From Pelargonium nanum (lineage: Eukaryota > Streptophyta > Magnoliopsida > Geraniales > Geraniaceae), in assembly GCA_036897485.1 (NCBI GenBank), contig JAYMTF010000131.1, forward strand, positions 1 to 50,848: a stretch of DNA of 50,848 nt, written 5' to 3'. The position numbers and the translations under genes are program-made. The notes beneath the pieces were generated by a model. That model made no database searches and had not been told where the DNA came from. It worked only from the letters and a program-made list of their open reading frames with translations. Shown here in pieces: positions 36,901-48,200 of the stretch (position 1 is its first letter; each line of letters starts with the position of its first letter).

Positions 36901-37410
36901 ATCAGAAATCCACTGAGACCCAAAATATTTCAATAATATATATTAAGCAGAGATGGCTACATTTCTTATTGCTTGGGTTGCAATAAAAACGCAAAATTTA
37001 GCATTAAATACAATAAATATCTATTTTTTTCCCCGTTCCCATTATTTCCTTAACCTCCCAGCAATCAAATGGAACCAAAATATGAATTACAACAACAAAA
37101 AACATGACTTTTACTGGAAAATACGTTATCAAAATCATGGGTTTTTCCTTTCCCGTCATTTCCACCGCCAAGAAAATCTCAATACCGAAAAGTATGAAAC
37201 TTTACGACATAAACGAGCTCCAACAAGCTCAGCTCACCAGAAAATCAAGATGGGCATTACAAATCCTGCAAAATTCATAAAAATTTCCGGAGCCCTCGAA
37301 AGATGAAGAAAAATGGGGGATTAATCGAGCTCACCAGATCGCGATTGAAGAACTGACTGGTACCGCTTCGAAGCCGAATTGAGACGCACACTCCACGCAT
37401 CGGCATCCAT
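33997..37410 (-). CDS. DI19: Di19-type zinc-finger protein
   Basis: This plant transcription regulator family is linked to drought, salt and light responses and to calcium-dependent kinases. Coding exons, in transcript order: 37410-37335, 36778-36636, 35744-35667, 35147-34891, 34105-33997, giving 220 residues (Arabidopsis Di19 is ~206). Two atypical C2H2 fingers are present: C46-C49-H61-H66 and C75-C78-H89-H94. A basic nuclear signal RKRKSRKG follows directly after the third intron (residues 102-109), then STLSLLRKE, LQSLFGGSS, DPLLSSF and the conserved C-terminal FAQGLLLSTILDD. The third intron is AT-AC; the others are GT-AG. The start matches the family's MDADAWS.RL.SASKRYQ. Recognition is secure. 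The stress role is family knowledge. Confidence 0.95.
34528..34750. repeat. Dispersed ACACGACACG-rich repeat, copy 2
   Basis: This lies in Di19 intron 4 (34106-34890). Blocks such as CGTGTCGTGTTCGT, AACACGACATGTTTGG and GACACGATTGACACG match the segment at 25260-25560 in order and orientation. A TAGAGCTGGCGATTCGTG start resembles ends of some plant hAT-type MITEs, but I found no matching right end. Confidence 0.6.
35148..35666 (-). other. U12-type AT-AC intron in Di19
   Basis: The 519-nt intron begins AAG|ATATCCTTTTT, the exact U12 AT-type donor consensus. It ends TTAC|ATGCAG. A perfect U12 branch site, TTCCTTAAC, lies at 35166-35158, about 10 nt before the acceptor. Joining there gives GNIFK-MQRKRKSRKGG, which is the family sequence. 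No GT-AG pair restores this reading. Confidence 0.95.
36186..36419. mobile_element. Stowaway-like MITE in Di19 intron 2
   Basis: The left end CTCTATTCATCCCAAAATGG and the right end read inward, CTCCCTCCTCCCTATTCCCT, are imperfect inverted repeats flanked by TA. The right end continues to an AATGAGTTTCTTG that pairs with the left GGGTCTCG region. At ~234 bp, size and termini fit the family, though it is more worn than the copy at 32587. Confidence 0.65.
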
Positions 37411-39126
37411 AGCTGTAATAGACTGAAATCGAGGGAAATGTTTTCTCTCAGTCGGATCAAACAAAATTAGGGTTTCCGATTACAGAGTCTGGATCTGGAA
37501 TTGGGGGAATCAGAAAACCCTAGAAAATCGCGAAGAAATGGGAAATCAGAGAGAGAGAGAGAGGTGGAGACGATGATGACGAAGGAGAGGAGGAGGAGGA
37601 GGAGCTGGTACTATTGTTGTCTGTCGGAGAGGCCAATTTCACCGAAAAAGGCAAGTGTTTTATCTAATTGCTTAGATTTTATTTTATTTTTGTAAAAAAG
37701 TTTCTATTTTTATTTTACGTATAATTGAGTAAATATGCGGTGAATATCGGTAGCGTCCAAAAGAGAAAAATGGGAGTGAAAGGTTATAAAGCGGACACCT
37801 ATTAGATGGGTTGGACTTGGACCTCACCTTACTCCATACTTTTCTACCCAAAAAAAATTATGTGTTTAGTCGGTTTGAGTTGACAATTGGTCGGGTCAGA
37901 TCAGATTTAGTTCATATTTCGAACCTAAGTTTTAGTCAATATTCATAAAAATTTAAGGTTGTTGAACAATTGTATTAATAAAAATTGAGGATTGTCGACC
38001 GATTTTAGTTTAACAACACTAGTAATGTCATGTCAAGGCTCGTATCATTGGGAACATTTTTTATCTATGATTAACAATATATGTAATGCGTGTTTAAAGG
38101 AGATAGGATGGTCAACTACCTACAACAATGTACCCCTACATCTACCTATGTTTACATTCTTTTTTAAGATTTGTAACATAATCAACAACAATTGTTAGTA
38201 ATTCAATTACGGGAATCATCTGTCTATTTTCAAAACATATTAGTACTCGAGTAAGCAATCATGAAGAAATCAAGTTTTAAGGATCATGTGCACCACTTGT
38301 TATTCTTGAAAACCATTTATGGCATATGAGCAACTCACGAAGTGAATCTCAATCCATCAAATGTAGTAGTGTGCTGATCACCGTCTACATTGTTGGATAA
38401 TCTCACATATCCACGTAAAAATTTATCTTTCTCTAATTTGAATTTTACAATAAAAAATCCACGCCACATGTATGTAGAGATGACAATTTCGAGTTCATAT
38501 TAAATTTGTTCCATGTCATATTAATAAATCCTAACATAAATCAAAAGTACTCTCGAATTCAAACCGCATGTCGATCGTAACATGTCAGATTCCACTCTTT
38601 AAGCATAAAAACGTGTTAATGTGTGCGAATTAGCCTGACCCAACCCGAAATTTGGCTGGGTCGGGTTTAGAGTGCATGTGGAATAGTCGAATAGAGTTCA
38701 ATTTGCCGAAGCGAATTATGGGTCGGATCCAAGTCTTAACCCATAAAAATTAAAACCGATCCATTTTTGACTTGGGCCCACATAAAACACCCTCCAACAG
38801 AACACACCTAATTGGACCAACAGCCAATTTCTCCGCGCGCACCATTACCTTTCAATTAACTCCCAAACGCCAAACAGTCCCCAACACCGACGGCGCGTGG
38901 CTCCACCGCCCTCGCACCACCGTTCGCCGATCTCCGACACCATCACATCTCTCCTCCCTCTCGCCCTCAGAGACGCACCAAACCACAATCTCTTTCTCTC
39001 CTCTCCTCGATTTCGTCGTGATCATGACGAGACCTGCCTGCTCGTGTTCAGATCCGTAGCTCAGCTTTCGGATTTGAATTCGAATTCGAATTCGAATTCT
39101 GAACCGACAATCGGATTCTCTCCGCA
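37411..39126. promoter_or_regulatory. Shared divergent promoter region of Di19 and SYP4
   Basis: The two start codons are 1.7 kb apart on opposite strands. On the Di19 side a CT-rich tract (minus strand, about 37549-37566) is typical of plant core promoters and leaders. On the SYP4 side a C-rich leader (about 38880-39010) precedes the GAATTC array. Between 37690 and 38770 I see only AT-rich spacer. Confidence 0.5.
39076..39099. repeat. Four perfect GAATTC hexamers in the SYP4 leader
   Basis: GAATTC occurs four times without a gap from 39076 to 39099, ending 27 bp before the ATG. Each unit is palindromic, so the transcript can self-pair in several registers. Confidence 0.95.
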
Positions 39127-42100
39127 ATGGCGACGAGAAACCGGACTTCGATTTATAGAAAGTATAGGGATGCACTGAAAGGCGTTCGTGCGCCGACGAG
39201 CTCTTCCACGGCTCCATCGACGAGCTCCGGAGGTGGTCCAGTGGTCGAGATGGTCAGCACGTCGCTTCTGCATCCTAATCGCACTTATACTCCTCTCAGT
39301 ACTGAGGATCCCGGTAATTCGAGGTCTCTATCTCTCTTTTCTTACACATATGATTCGTAATGAGACATTTGTCTTAGTTTCAGACATTGGAAGCATCAAT
39401 CATGTTGCTATGGAGTTACAGTATTTGCGTCATTGCACATTTGGTTAAACGTTATGGTTCTTTTTGGTTTATGGTAAAATGTGACTCAATTTAGCTGTAA
39501 CAGTAACAGGTTATAGGCATTTTGGATTTGGCTCAATAGAGATCAGTGTTCTAGAGAATATTTCACTTTTGCCTTCCACAGATTTGTCAGAAGTCAAAAT
39601 AAGGAAAAGTGATTTGTTTGAGAAATAAATTTCTAAACTTTAGAATGATTATCAGCTGCAATATAATAGGATATGGAAGTTGCATTTTTGTAATTATGGT
39701 TACATTTAATTGGTGTGGTCAGAAAACACAGTGCCATCTTTGAAAGGTAGTTCTTAACTTCTTGGATTTAGTTTAGGAAGTAGGAACTGGAGGTCTATGT
39801 ATTTTAATTTATTCTATTGGTGAATGGATTAAGACTCACTCAGACTATTAAGGATTGCAAGACTTGAGGTTAAGGCTCTAGGGTGGTTATTGTGTAAGAA
39901 AGAATACCAGTTTCCTTCACAAAACTGTTTGATACTACCTTGGGTGAGAATTGTGACAGGGTATAAGTGTATTTTTACTATACGACCTTGGAATTGGGAG
40001 CATGACTTATATTGGAGATACGGTGGTTTAAAGAAGTTTTTGACTTTTTTGGATTCAGATTGCATTGTTAGTTGATATCTGTCATGGTTGGCCAGAAAGA
40101 AACAGCCAATTTGTTTTTTTTCAGCAATAAGGAGGTTGAGGCAAAGCATATTACGGAGAACGCAATCATACAAAGGAGTACGAAATTGAATGTAATTAGA
40201 AGAGAACATTACATGGACTATTTTTTGTAGTAATATTTAGTTGGTGGACGTGCATTATGGGATAAATACCTTGGATGCCTAGTGTTTTGCAAGCTGTGGA
40301 TGCTAATTGCTTCCAGTAGCTTGTGTTTCTTTGTATTTGTTTAGATAATTGAATATTTTTGCTAATTTTTTATGAAGAATAGAACGCATTTGCTGTAGTG
40401 AAGATGCCCTCATATGGATTTGTTGTAACAAAATTAAAAGATTCTTACCAGATTAGTATAGGGATAGTATTGATAATTCAATTATAACCAACTTCCTAAA
40501 AGGAAAAGAGACCACTCATTTTGGGATAAAAGGGACAGGAGTAGTTGTTGCTAAGAGCTGAAAAATTAATTGTATTTAAAATGAGCCATAATTTATGAAA
40601 TCCAATTCATCTTTCTTCTCCTTTGTTCTCCATAAAATTAATTTTATGTAAAATGAGTCTCAAGTTTTGAAATTCAACTTATTTTTCTTCTTCCATTGGA
40701 CAAACTTTTGAATGCCCAAATCTATCAAATTTAGCCATAACTCATGTTTCTTCATCAATTTGGTGGCAAACATTCATTTTTTTCTTAGCCCTCTCCATTC
40801 CATCTCATTCAAATCATGCTTTTATCTTTCTTTTCTGCTTAATAAGTTTGTTTAATATTTATATTGTTGAACAAATCAATATCATATTATGCATAATCTG
40901 TTCAAGTGTACCAAAAAAATATATTGCATTTAAATATTATATTGATCTATGAATCTTATATGAGCACGGTATTTATTATGTTGATTTTGCAAATGAAATT
41001 AAGTAAATTACGTCAACACTGCTTGTGTTGAATTATTTTATTGTAAGAAAGTTATTTTGCCTATCCTTTTATAGATTTCTAGATTTGCCACTAGACAACT
41101 GAAACTAATGCCCATGGCTGCAAAATGTGATTTGATATTTCCCCTGTGAGATGGTTTTAGAATGAAGAGAACTGTGTTAATCTACTATTTTTATTTTACA
41201 TATAACCTCACCATAGGCTTCATTGATATTTAAATGCATTTTATTATCTGCTGCAGTAAAGGTGCACTTACTGCGGGTCTACCTCCACTTTGGGTTGATG
41301 TATCTGAAGATATATCAGCAAATGTGCAACGTGCACGAGAAAAAATGGCCGAGTTAGGCAAAGCACATGCCAAAGCTTTAATGCCTTCATTTGGAGATGA
41401 CAAAGAAGATCAGCATGTGATTGAGTCTCTTACACAAGAGATAACTAATTTAATTAGAAAATCAGAGAAGAGAGTACAGAAACTTCATGCAGCCGGGCCT
41501 TCTGAGGACTCAAATCTTAGAAAGAATGTGCAGGTATGACTTGAGGGGCAATATATTTGTGCTGTGGGATACATTAGTAAAGTTACTTATTAATGATTAC
41601 AGAATTTCATTGAATAAAGATAATATGATTTTTACGGTGTTGAGTATCTTTTGCTGGGACATTAAAAAAAATTTGTTGGCAGTGTCACAGTTCTTCAACA
41701 TGATTGTGTAATAGACATCATTTAGATTGGCAGGTTTTATCTCCAACTAGTTGACAGTTTGGCACTTAAAGGAAGGATTAAACAAAATAAGTAATTTTGA
41801 TTTACTCAAGATCTGTGCTGAGTTACATGGTCAAATCGCTAAAGCAGTAAATTACAGGCTTATGATTATCTATTTCTTTACCTTTTCACTTTTCATTGTC
41901 ATCATAGGGAATTGCCACTAAGTTATATTTATATTCTGGACTCCTTGAACCATGCTGTGATATAGAATTGGGTATTAGCAACAAATCTGGTGACTGACTC
42001 GCGGTTGCATGTTTCTGTTTTAGCGATCCCTTGCCACTGACCTACAGAGCCTCTCCATGGAACTTCGCAAGAAACAGTCAAATTATTTGAAGCGACTCAG

Positions 42101-43358
42101 GCTGCAAAAAGAGGTTAGGAAGTAAAGTTACTTACCACAATATATTGGACACAATTTTTTACCGCTGCAATTTTACATGCTGAGTTAGATCTGTCTTTAC
42201 CATTTAAAACATATAAAATATATTGTCTTCAGCATGGCTTTAGCTTAGTGAGAAATACTACACTCTTCATTCTTTTCTTTTTGCAATGATATGCTCCTTT
42301 TCATCCTTTTGCTTACAATTTTTGTTTCCAAGATTTTCTTAAACAGCTACTCTATGATGTAGGGTCAAGATGGAGTTGATTTGGAGATGAGCTTAAATGG
42401 AAGCAGGACTAGAACAGAAGATGAGTATTTGGATGACATGGTATGGTGTGCCGGTTTCACCTTCTGTTAGTTTCATTGGATCTATCTGATCACAAGAATT
42501 AGAATTTCCAAATGAAAATCTATTCTATTCTCATTTGATGGATATATGCAAATAAAATGAAAATCTAAAAGCATTCCCTCTGGGATGAATACTAACGCTG
42601 ATATGAAAATTAACATTTGTAGGAGTTTAGCGAGCATCAAATGGCGAAGATAAAACAAAGTGAGGCATTCACTGCAGAAAGGGAAAGAGAGATTGACCAG
42701 GCAAGTGAAGACTTTGTTTTTGATAATTAACTATGGCCGTATGTTCTATTATTGATATAATTATGTATTAATTTATGTCTTGTAGGTTGTGGAATCTGTA
42801 AATGAGCTTGCTCAGATTATGAAGGATCTATCAGTTCTTGTGATAGACCAGGTTAGGGGCCCGGCGATCTCCAGTTAAAGAAGTCGATCATATTCTTTCT
42901 CAGCTCAGAGCCATTAATTGAATTTGTCTTTGTGGGCAGGGTACTGTTGTAGATAGGATAGACTACAACATCCAAAATGTCGCAACTCAAGTTGAGGAGG
43001 GCCTTAAGCAGCTGCAGAAGGTCAGTCTCCTCTTCCTCTTAAACTAAAATATCTAAACATTTTGCTAAGGGATTAAAAGTCATTTGGGTCCCTGAACTTT
43101 GGAAAAGTCATTTAGGTTTTTGAAATTTCAAAAAGTCTAGTCCCTCAAAATTCAAGGACCTAAATGTCTTTTTCAAAGTTCGGAGACCTAAATGACTTTA
43201 ATCCTTTGCTAAGCTCTCTCTCTCTCTATTGACATGCATTATGCTCACAGGCTGAGAGAACACAAAAAGAAGGTGGAATGGTGATGTACGCTACAGTTCT
43301 CGTCATAATGTGCTTTATCATGCTGGTCCTCCTAATCCTCAAGGAGATATTTTTTTGA
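39127..43358 (+). CDS. SYP4: SYP4-group syntaxin (Qa-SNARE of the trans-Golgi network)
   Basis: Eight exons, 39127-39323, 41257-41533, 42024-42113, 42363-42440, 42623-42700, 42786-42851, 42940-43020 and 43251-43358, encode 324 residues, matching Arabidopsis SYP41/42/43 (~322). The N-terminus MATRNRT..YRKYRDAL and the SSKGALTAGLPP..VDVSE junction are diagnostic. An N-terminal helical bundle lies at ~70-170. The Qa-SNARE helix covers ~225-290, with the zero-layer Gln at residue 262 in VLVIDQGTVVDRIDYN. A C-terminal membrane anchor covers ~300-322 (TVLVIMCFIMLVLLILKEIF). It should mediate vesicle fusion at the trans-Golgi network with VTI12, SYP61 and VPS45 (family knowledge). Intron 5 uses a GC donor. 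Confidence 0.96.
40500..40543. mobile_element. Truncated Stowaway-like MITE end in SYP4 intron 1
   Basis: CCACTCATTTTGGGATAAAA followed by GGGACAGGAGTA resembles the right terminus of the Stowaway-like copies in this window. I found no matching left end upstream, so it is probably a remnant. Confidence 0.45.
40565..40698. repeat. Imperfect ~71-bp tandem repeat in SYP4 intron 1
   Basis: ATTAATTGTATTTAAAATGAG (from 40566) recurs as ATTAATTTTATGTAAAATGAG (from 40637). Both are followed by a similar GAAAT.CAA.TTAT/C and TTTCTTCT tail. Confidence 0.6.
42701..42785 (+). other. GC-AG intron in SYP4
   Basis: The 85-nt intron begins GACCAG|GCAAGTGAAG and ends TTGTAG|GTTGTGG. Using the GC donor gives EREREIDQ-VVESVNELAQ, the family sequence, in phase. 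No nearby GT donor keeps the frame. Confidence 0.88.
43070..43204. mobile_element. Mutator-like foldback MITE in SYP4 intron 7
   Basis: The 135-bp element has ~54-bp inverted arms: GGATTAAAAGTCATTTGGGT on the left and, read inward from the right, GGATTAAAGTCATTTAGGTC. A 9-bp direct repeat TTTGCTAAG flanks it exactly (43061-43069 and 43205-43213). The 9-bp target duplication and long arms point to the Mutator-like group. Confidence 0.88.
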
Positions 43359-44020
43359 ACTGGTTATTTTTTTCTACATTCTTATTGTTGCCGACTCTCC
43401 CGAGCCTTTGCGTTATCAGACATTCTGATGAGCCGTGTCTATAAGAAGAGAAGATTGTTGGAGTTTTGAGCTCCCCCAGTCATACACACACACTAGATAA
43501 AGCATTTACCGTGTTTTTATTTACTCTTTTGGTAAATCAATTGTTTACATTGAGAAATAGAGGGAGAGAGGAGGGACGGTGTAGTTGATTATAGCACGAT
43601 TGCTCCAGGAAGGTGTATAGGTCATTGGTTGTAGCTTGATCTTGACGGCTTTTTAATGATTCATTCTTAGATTTCTCATAGATATCCCGATGGTTCTGTT
43701 GTGTAGCTTTGCCGGGCTTTGTGTGAACCGAGGATAGGAGATTGTTTACTTCATTGTATTTTTGTTCCTTTTATACAATAAGATGGAATAGACACCATTT
43801 TGTCACTAGCTTTTTAATGATTATTAGATTGTTTACTTGATTGTGTTAATTATGCTAAACTTTTAATTGCTTCATCATTGGGGTATGTATGAACACTTTC
43901 AAATAGAGTGCAAACAGAGTGGTGCATTGTGTATTTATGAAACCATTAAGAAATAAGAAGTTTAGGAGTTAGAATTCATGTCTACCTTTAAAATAACTTA
44001 GACTCTTTGACTAAACAAAT

Positions 44021-44094
44021 GCTTTCATAGCTCAGTTGGTTAGAGCACCCGTTTAGTAAGCGGGAGGTCTTGAGTTCAACTCTCAATGAAAGCA
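44021..44094 (+). tRNA. tRNA-Thr (anticodon AGU)
   Basis: The 74-nt cloverleaf has acceptor arms GCTTTCA and TGAAAGC with discriminator A. The D arm is GCTC-AGTTGGTTA-GAGC. The anticodon stem CCCGT/GCGGG has loop TTAGTAA, so positions 34-36 read AGT. The T arm is GAG-TTCAACT-CTC within the TTGAG/CTCAA stem. There is no intron. CAAAT just upstream resembles the plant CAA initiation motif, and TTTTT at about 44101-44105 is the polymerase III terminator. Confidence 0.96.
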
Positions 44095-44117
44095 TTATTA
44101 TTTTTGCTTTTCTACTC

Positions 44118-44358
44118 TATTTTATCAAAACCCGGCTCGACACTTTTGTAATATGCTCGAGCTTATGAGTCCAGGCTCTTTTTTCATTGACAAATTTATC
44201 AAATCTATACTCCTCATTAACTAGGGGCGGGAATTTATTTTATCAAAATCCAGCCCGACACTTTTGTACTATGCTCGAGCTTATGAGTTTATGCTCATTT
44301 CGTAGACAAATTTATCAAATCTCTACACCTCATTAACTAGGGGTGGGAGTGTAATAGA
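44118..44358. repeat. 118-bp tandem repeat, two copies
   Basis: Copies start near 44123 and 44241. Shared blocks are TTTATCAAAA, CGACACTTTTGTA, ATGCTCGAGCTTATGAGT, GACAAATTTATCAAATCT and CCTCATTAACTAGGGG. A weak third echo (GGCTCGACACTTTTGTAT) follows near 44387. The array begins right behind the tRNA terminator. Confidence 0.9.
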
Positions 44359-44399
44359 GTCGAATCAAATTTGAAATTGTAAGACTCGGCTCGACACTT

Positions 44400-45264
44400 T
44401 TGTATTAGCCTTGACACTTTTTAATGATTTAAAATTGTGCCAATTTCAGCCTTCCAGGAGTGTATAACTTGAGAGTTAAAGTTAAGGATGCACAAGAGGC
44501 TAAAAACACTTTGCTTAGTGAGGAAAATAAAAATCAGCAGTGACTGATTGTCAATGGAGTTTTAGGCCAGATGAGACCATAGCATACCACAATACAGCCA
44601 CAATCAAGATAATTTATTCTAGTCATATAACAAGACTACTTCCATAAATGAATAGCTTTGATATTCAAAGTGAACAAATGATTCTAAATCTTGCTATTAA
44701 CATTCACTATAAATGAAGCATACATAGTACTCATGCCTTGTTTTGAAACATAATACTTAACTCAAAGGGGAAAAAAATCATTGCAAAACACAAATGCGGG
44801 AAATATTTAAAATTCGACAATTACTAATAGGGTTTGACAACGCAAAACTCACCCCACAAACGAAAAAAATGGTATATAGTGACTCAATCTGTATAACAAG
44901 AGAAAAGAGCGGGGCGGAGGATTAACATCAATTCTCACTTCTCGACTATGTAACAGCAGTAAAACCAAGCCCTCAATGTATCCTACCAATTTGCCTTTTC
45001 ACATTAAACTGACCACTTCCAAACTCCACTTGGCACAAGGACTTGGTCCATGACTAGACGCCTGACCTGACACTGACAATAGCTTCAATAAGAGCTTCAC
45101 TGAACCAGCTATAAATCCTGCATTAGCATATTTACACTAATGAGTGATGAAGGATATACTCGTATACATAAAAGTCATCAGCTAGCAATTTGGAATATGA
45201 TAATACTATACAGAAAGAAAATAAGTATTATCCACAAAAGGAACTATTATTTTTATTCATACCT
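44400..45264. other. Spacer and importin alpha 3' region
   Basis: AT-rich DNA without a supported gene. The right part, roughly 44900-45264, should be the 3' untranslated region of the importin alpha gene on the minus strand. Confidence 0.4.
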
Positions 45265-48200
45265 TCAGCTGAAGTTAAATCCACCGGAAGGCATTGTGGG
45301 AGCCTCACTCCCACCGAAATGGAAGCCAGTTTGGGCATTATCACCTTGTGGCATCGTCTCATCGTCCTCTTCCAGCCAATATGTCTCAAGAATCTTCACT
45401 GCCTTTTCATAAATTTCAGTGTTGTCGTGACTCTGTAAATTCTCAATTTTCTCCAAACCCTCGGCATCGTCAATCATCTGTGCAAAGATGTTAACATCAC
45501 CAGAATTGCCTGAATTCTTCTCCACTTCTCCTACCTTCAAGATGTTTTCAAGCCCCTCCAGACAAACTGTGACAATCCTCGGATCGGGACATATGAGCAA
45601 ATCACACAACGGCTTGATACATCCTTGACTTACGAGAAACCTGGTCAGCATCAAAAGATAAATGAACCTGCTCTCCTAATGTATTTTAAGACAAGTAAAA
45701 CAAACAAAAAAGTTTATAGCATACTTAAGTTGTTCAGGAGAACCACCGGATGTAGCATTTGAGATAGCCCACGCAGCCTCTTTCTTAATATCAAACTCAG
45801 CATTTTGAAGAAGAAGTACAATGGGACCAAATATATTTGCATCAATGACAGCCTAGGGAGTTTAGACAGAAGATAACTTCTTAGTCTACAGTAAGCTTGG
45901 ATTAAAAACCAAATTTGATAGATAAAAAAACTAAGAATAGCCAAGACCACTAAAATAACTTGAGTAAATGGCTTACCTGAATCTGCTCCTTGTTGCCAGC
46001 TGTAATATTTGAAATGGTCCAGCAAGCTTCCTTCTTGATACTCTTCTTATGATTACTGGTCAACAAGGCCAGCAAGCAAGGCAGTGCTTGATGATTGATG
46101 ATGCACTAACCAATAAAAAAGGTATATTCAGAGCAAGCAACTCAATACCAATGGAAGCAGTGATCATCCACATATCCTATCTATCACCAGCTCTTTTATG
46201 CACATATGTGTGTGTGTGTTGTAATACAGACATAATCCATGACAATATGCCATGGACAAAGACATTGCATTATATATATTAATAGCATTTCATTAATACA
46301 TCCAAGCAGAGAGATGAGTTGCCTCCGCATACTTTGCAGCTTTTAAAGAGAACAAACACAACATATATCAGAAGACAGCAATATGCTTTCCAGCACCTAA
46401 CAGGTTAGTACCTGAGTCTGCATATCATCCCCAGTAACTATATTTCCAACTGTCCGGAGAGCAGGAACAAGCACTGAAGGAGATGGATGGCTGAAAATAA
46501 TAAAAAAAAGGAAATAGGATGAGAATTGGGTGAGTGTGACAAATAAAAGAGCAAATCACATGTATCAAACAGTTCTGCTAAAAGGCTCTTAAATACTCAC
46601 AGCAAAAGCTCAACAAGCCGAGGGCACACATTAGCTTCTATAACAGCTTGAATTTTGTCATTAGTACCGTCTGAGAGGTAAGACAAAGCCCAACAAGCAT
46701 CTGTCAAGACTTCTTCGTCATTTGAATGAATCAGACGTGCAAGGGCAGGAAGGGCAGGTTTAACCTGAGAAACACAATGAACCACAAAATGCAATTATAA
46801 CAACACTTTATGTTATGACCATGAATTTTGACATAAATAAAACTAAAACAACAGTAAGGAAATCCATAATGGGTTATACAGCTCAGCATTATTCAATATT
46901 CTTATACATCACCAAAAGGTGGAAGCAAAGAATCATTGACTGTTAATATTTAGCAAACGTTGACAGGGAAAAGAAGAAACAACTCCATAACACATTACAA
47001 CAAATTGCCAACAATTTCCAAAATCACAAACTCAACATTTTAATCAAGTTATGCAGCACATACAAAGTTCTAACCTGATCAAAAGGGGGCTGTGGCTTGC
47101 CCCTGCAAAAGTTAGAAAGTGTCCAAGTAGCATTTCTAAGCATAGAAAGCTTAGCATGCTCATTCAACTGTGCCAACAAAGGAGGCAGAGCACCTTGACC
47201 AAGGACAAGATCACGACATCTAGGAGAATCACCAGCAACATTTCCCAATGCCCAAACAGCCTACAAATTCAAAACATCATAGAAAAAAGATGCATTAGAG
47301 TCTAAATGTTGCATCCACATTAGTTTTACTTTCAAATTGGTAAATAAATATTTAGCTTATCCACATTCAACAACACTGTGAAATACATGAAACAAAAGAA
47401 GAAAAACAAAGAACAAAGTATAAAACTGAAATAATCTAAAAAAATTACCTGCTCACGAACATCGTCACTTGGAGAACTAAGAAGTTTTACGAAAATAGGG
47501 ACTGCCCCATGTTCAATGACAACCTTTGTGTTCTCTGATGTTCCAGAAGCTATGTTTGTGAGTGCCCAAGCTGCCTCAAACTGCAGAAAATTCAAATCAA
47601 TGTTAAAATTATATTCACATTCGTATCCTATATAAAAAATACATGAAATAGAATCCAGTATACCTGAAGCTGTGGAAAGTCTTCTCTAACAAGAAACTCA
47701 ACAAATCGGGGAACAACACCAGCTTGTATAACCTCCTCGATTGGAGGGCAACGTTCTGATAAGAAAAATTGAATTCAACTTATCAGTTATATAATCAAAT
47801 ATAAATGAATGGTACTTATAATACACAGAAACAAAATTCTAACCAATAGAAAGCAATTTTCTAAATTGAGTAGTTGCCTCAAGCTGCAGATTTCCATCGT
47901 CAGACCAAACACCTGCAACCATAGCTGGTAGATTTTCCAACTGCAACGAAACAACATAACCACTATAACAGCAATCCTATAAGCTTAATAATTTTAACAA
48001 ACCCAATTACAAATTAACAGCCAAACTTACAATTCAATTCCATAAAGTAAATAAAAAAACATTACTCCAACTGATAGCAGTGGCAGAACTTAAATTTAGG
48101 CGTTCAAAACAACCAACCCCGAAAAGGAAGAATCTCAATATGAGTTCAAATTTTGTCAAGCACAATAGAAAGAAAAACAAATATCGGCTACGAATTCTGC

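Noticed and set aside
38852-39217. 121-residue minus-strand ORF opposite the SYP4 start
   Set aside because: It is Arg-rich, repeats RIRI because of the GAATTC array, overlaps a well-supported plus-strand start, and has no homology I recognise.
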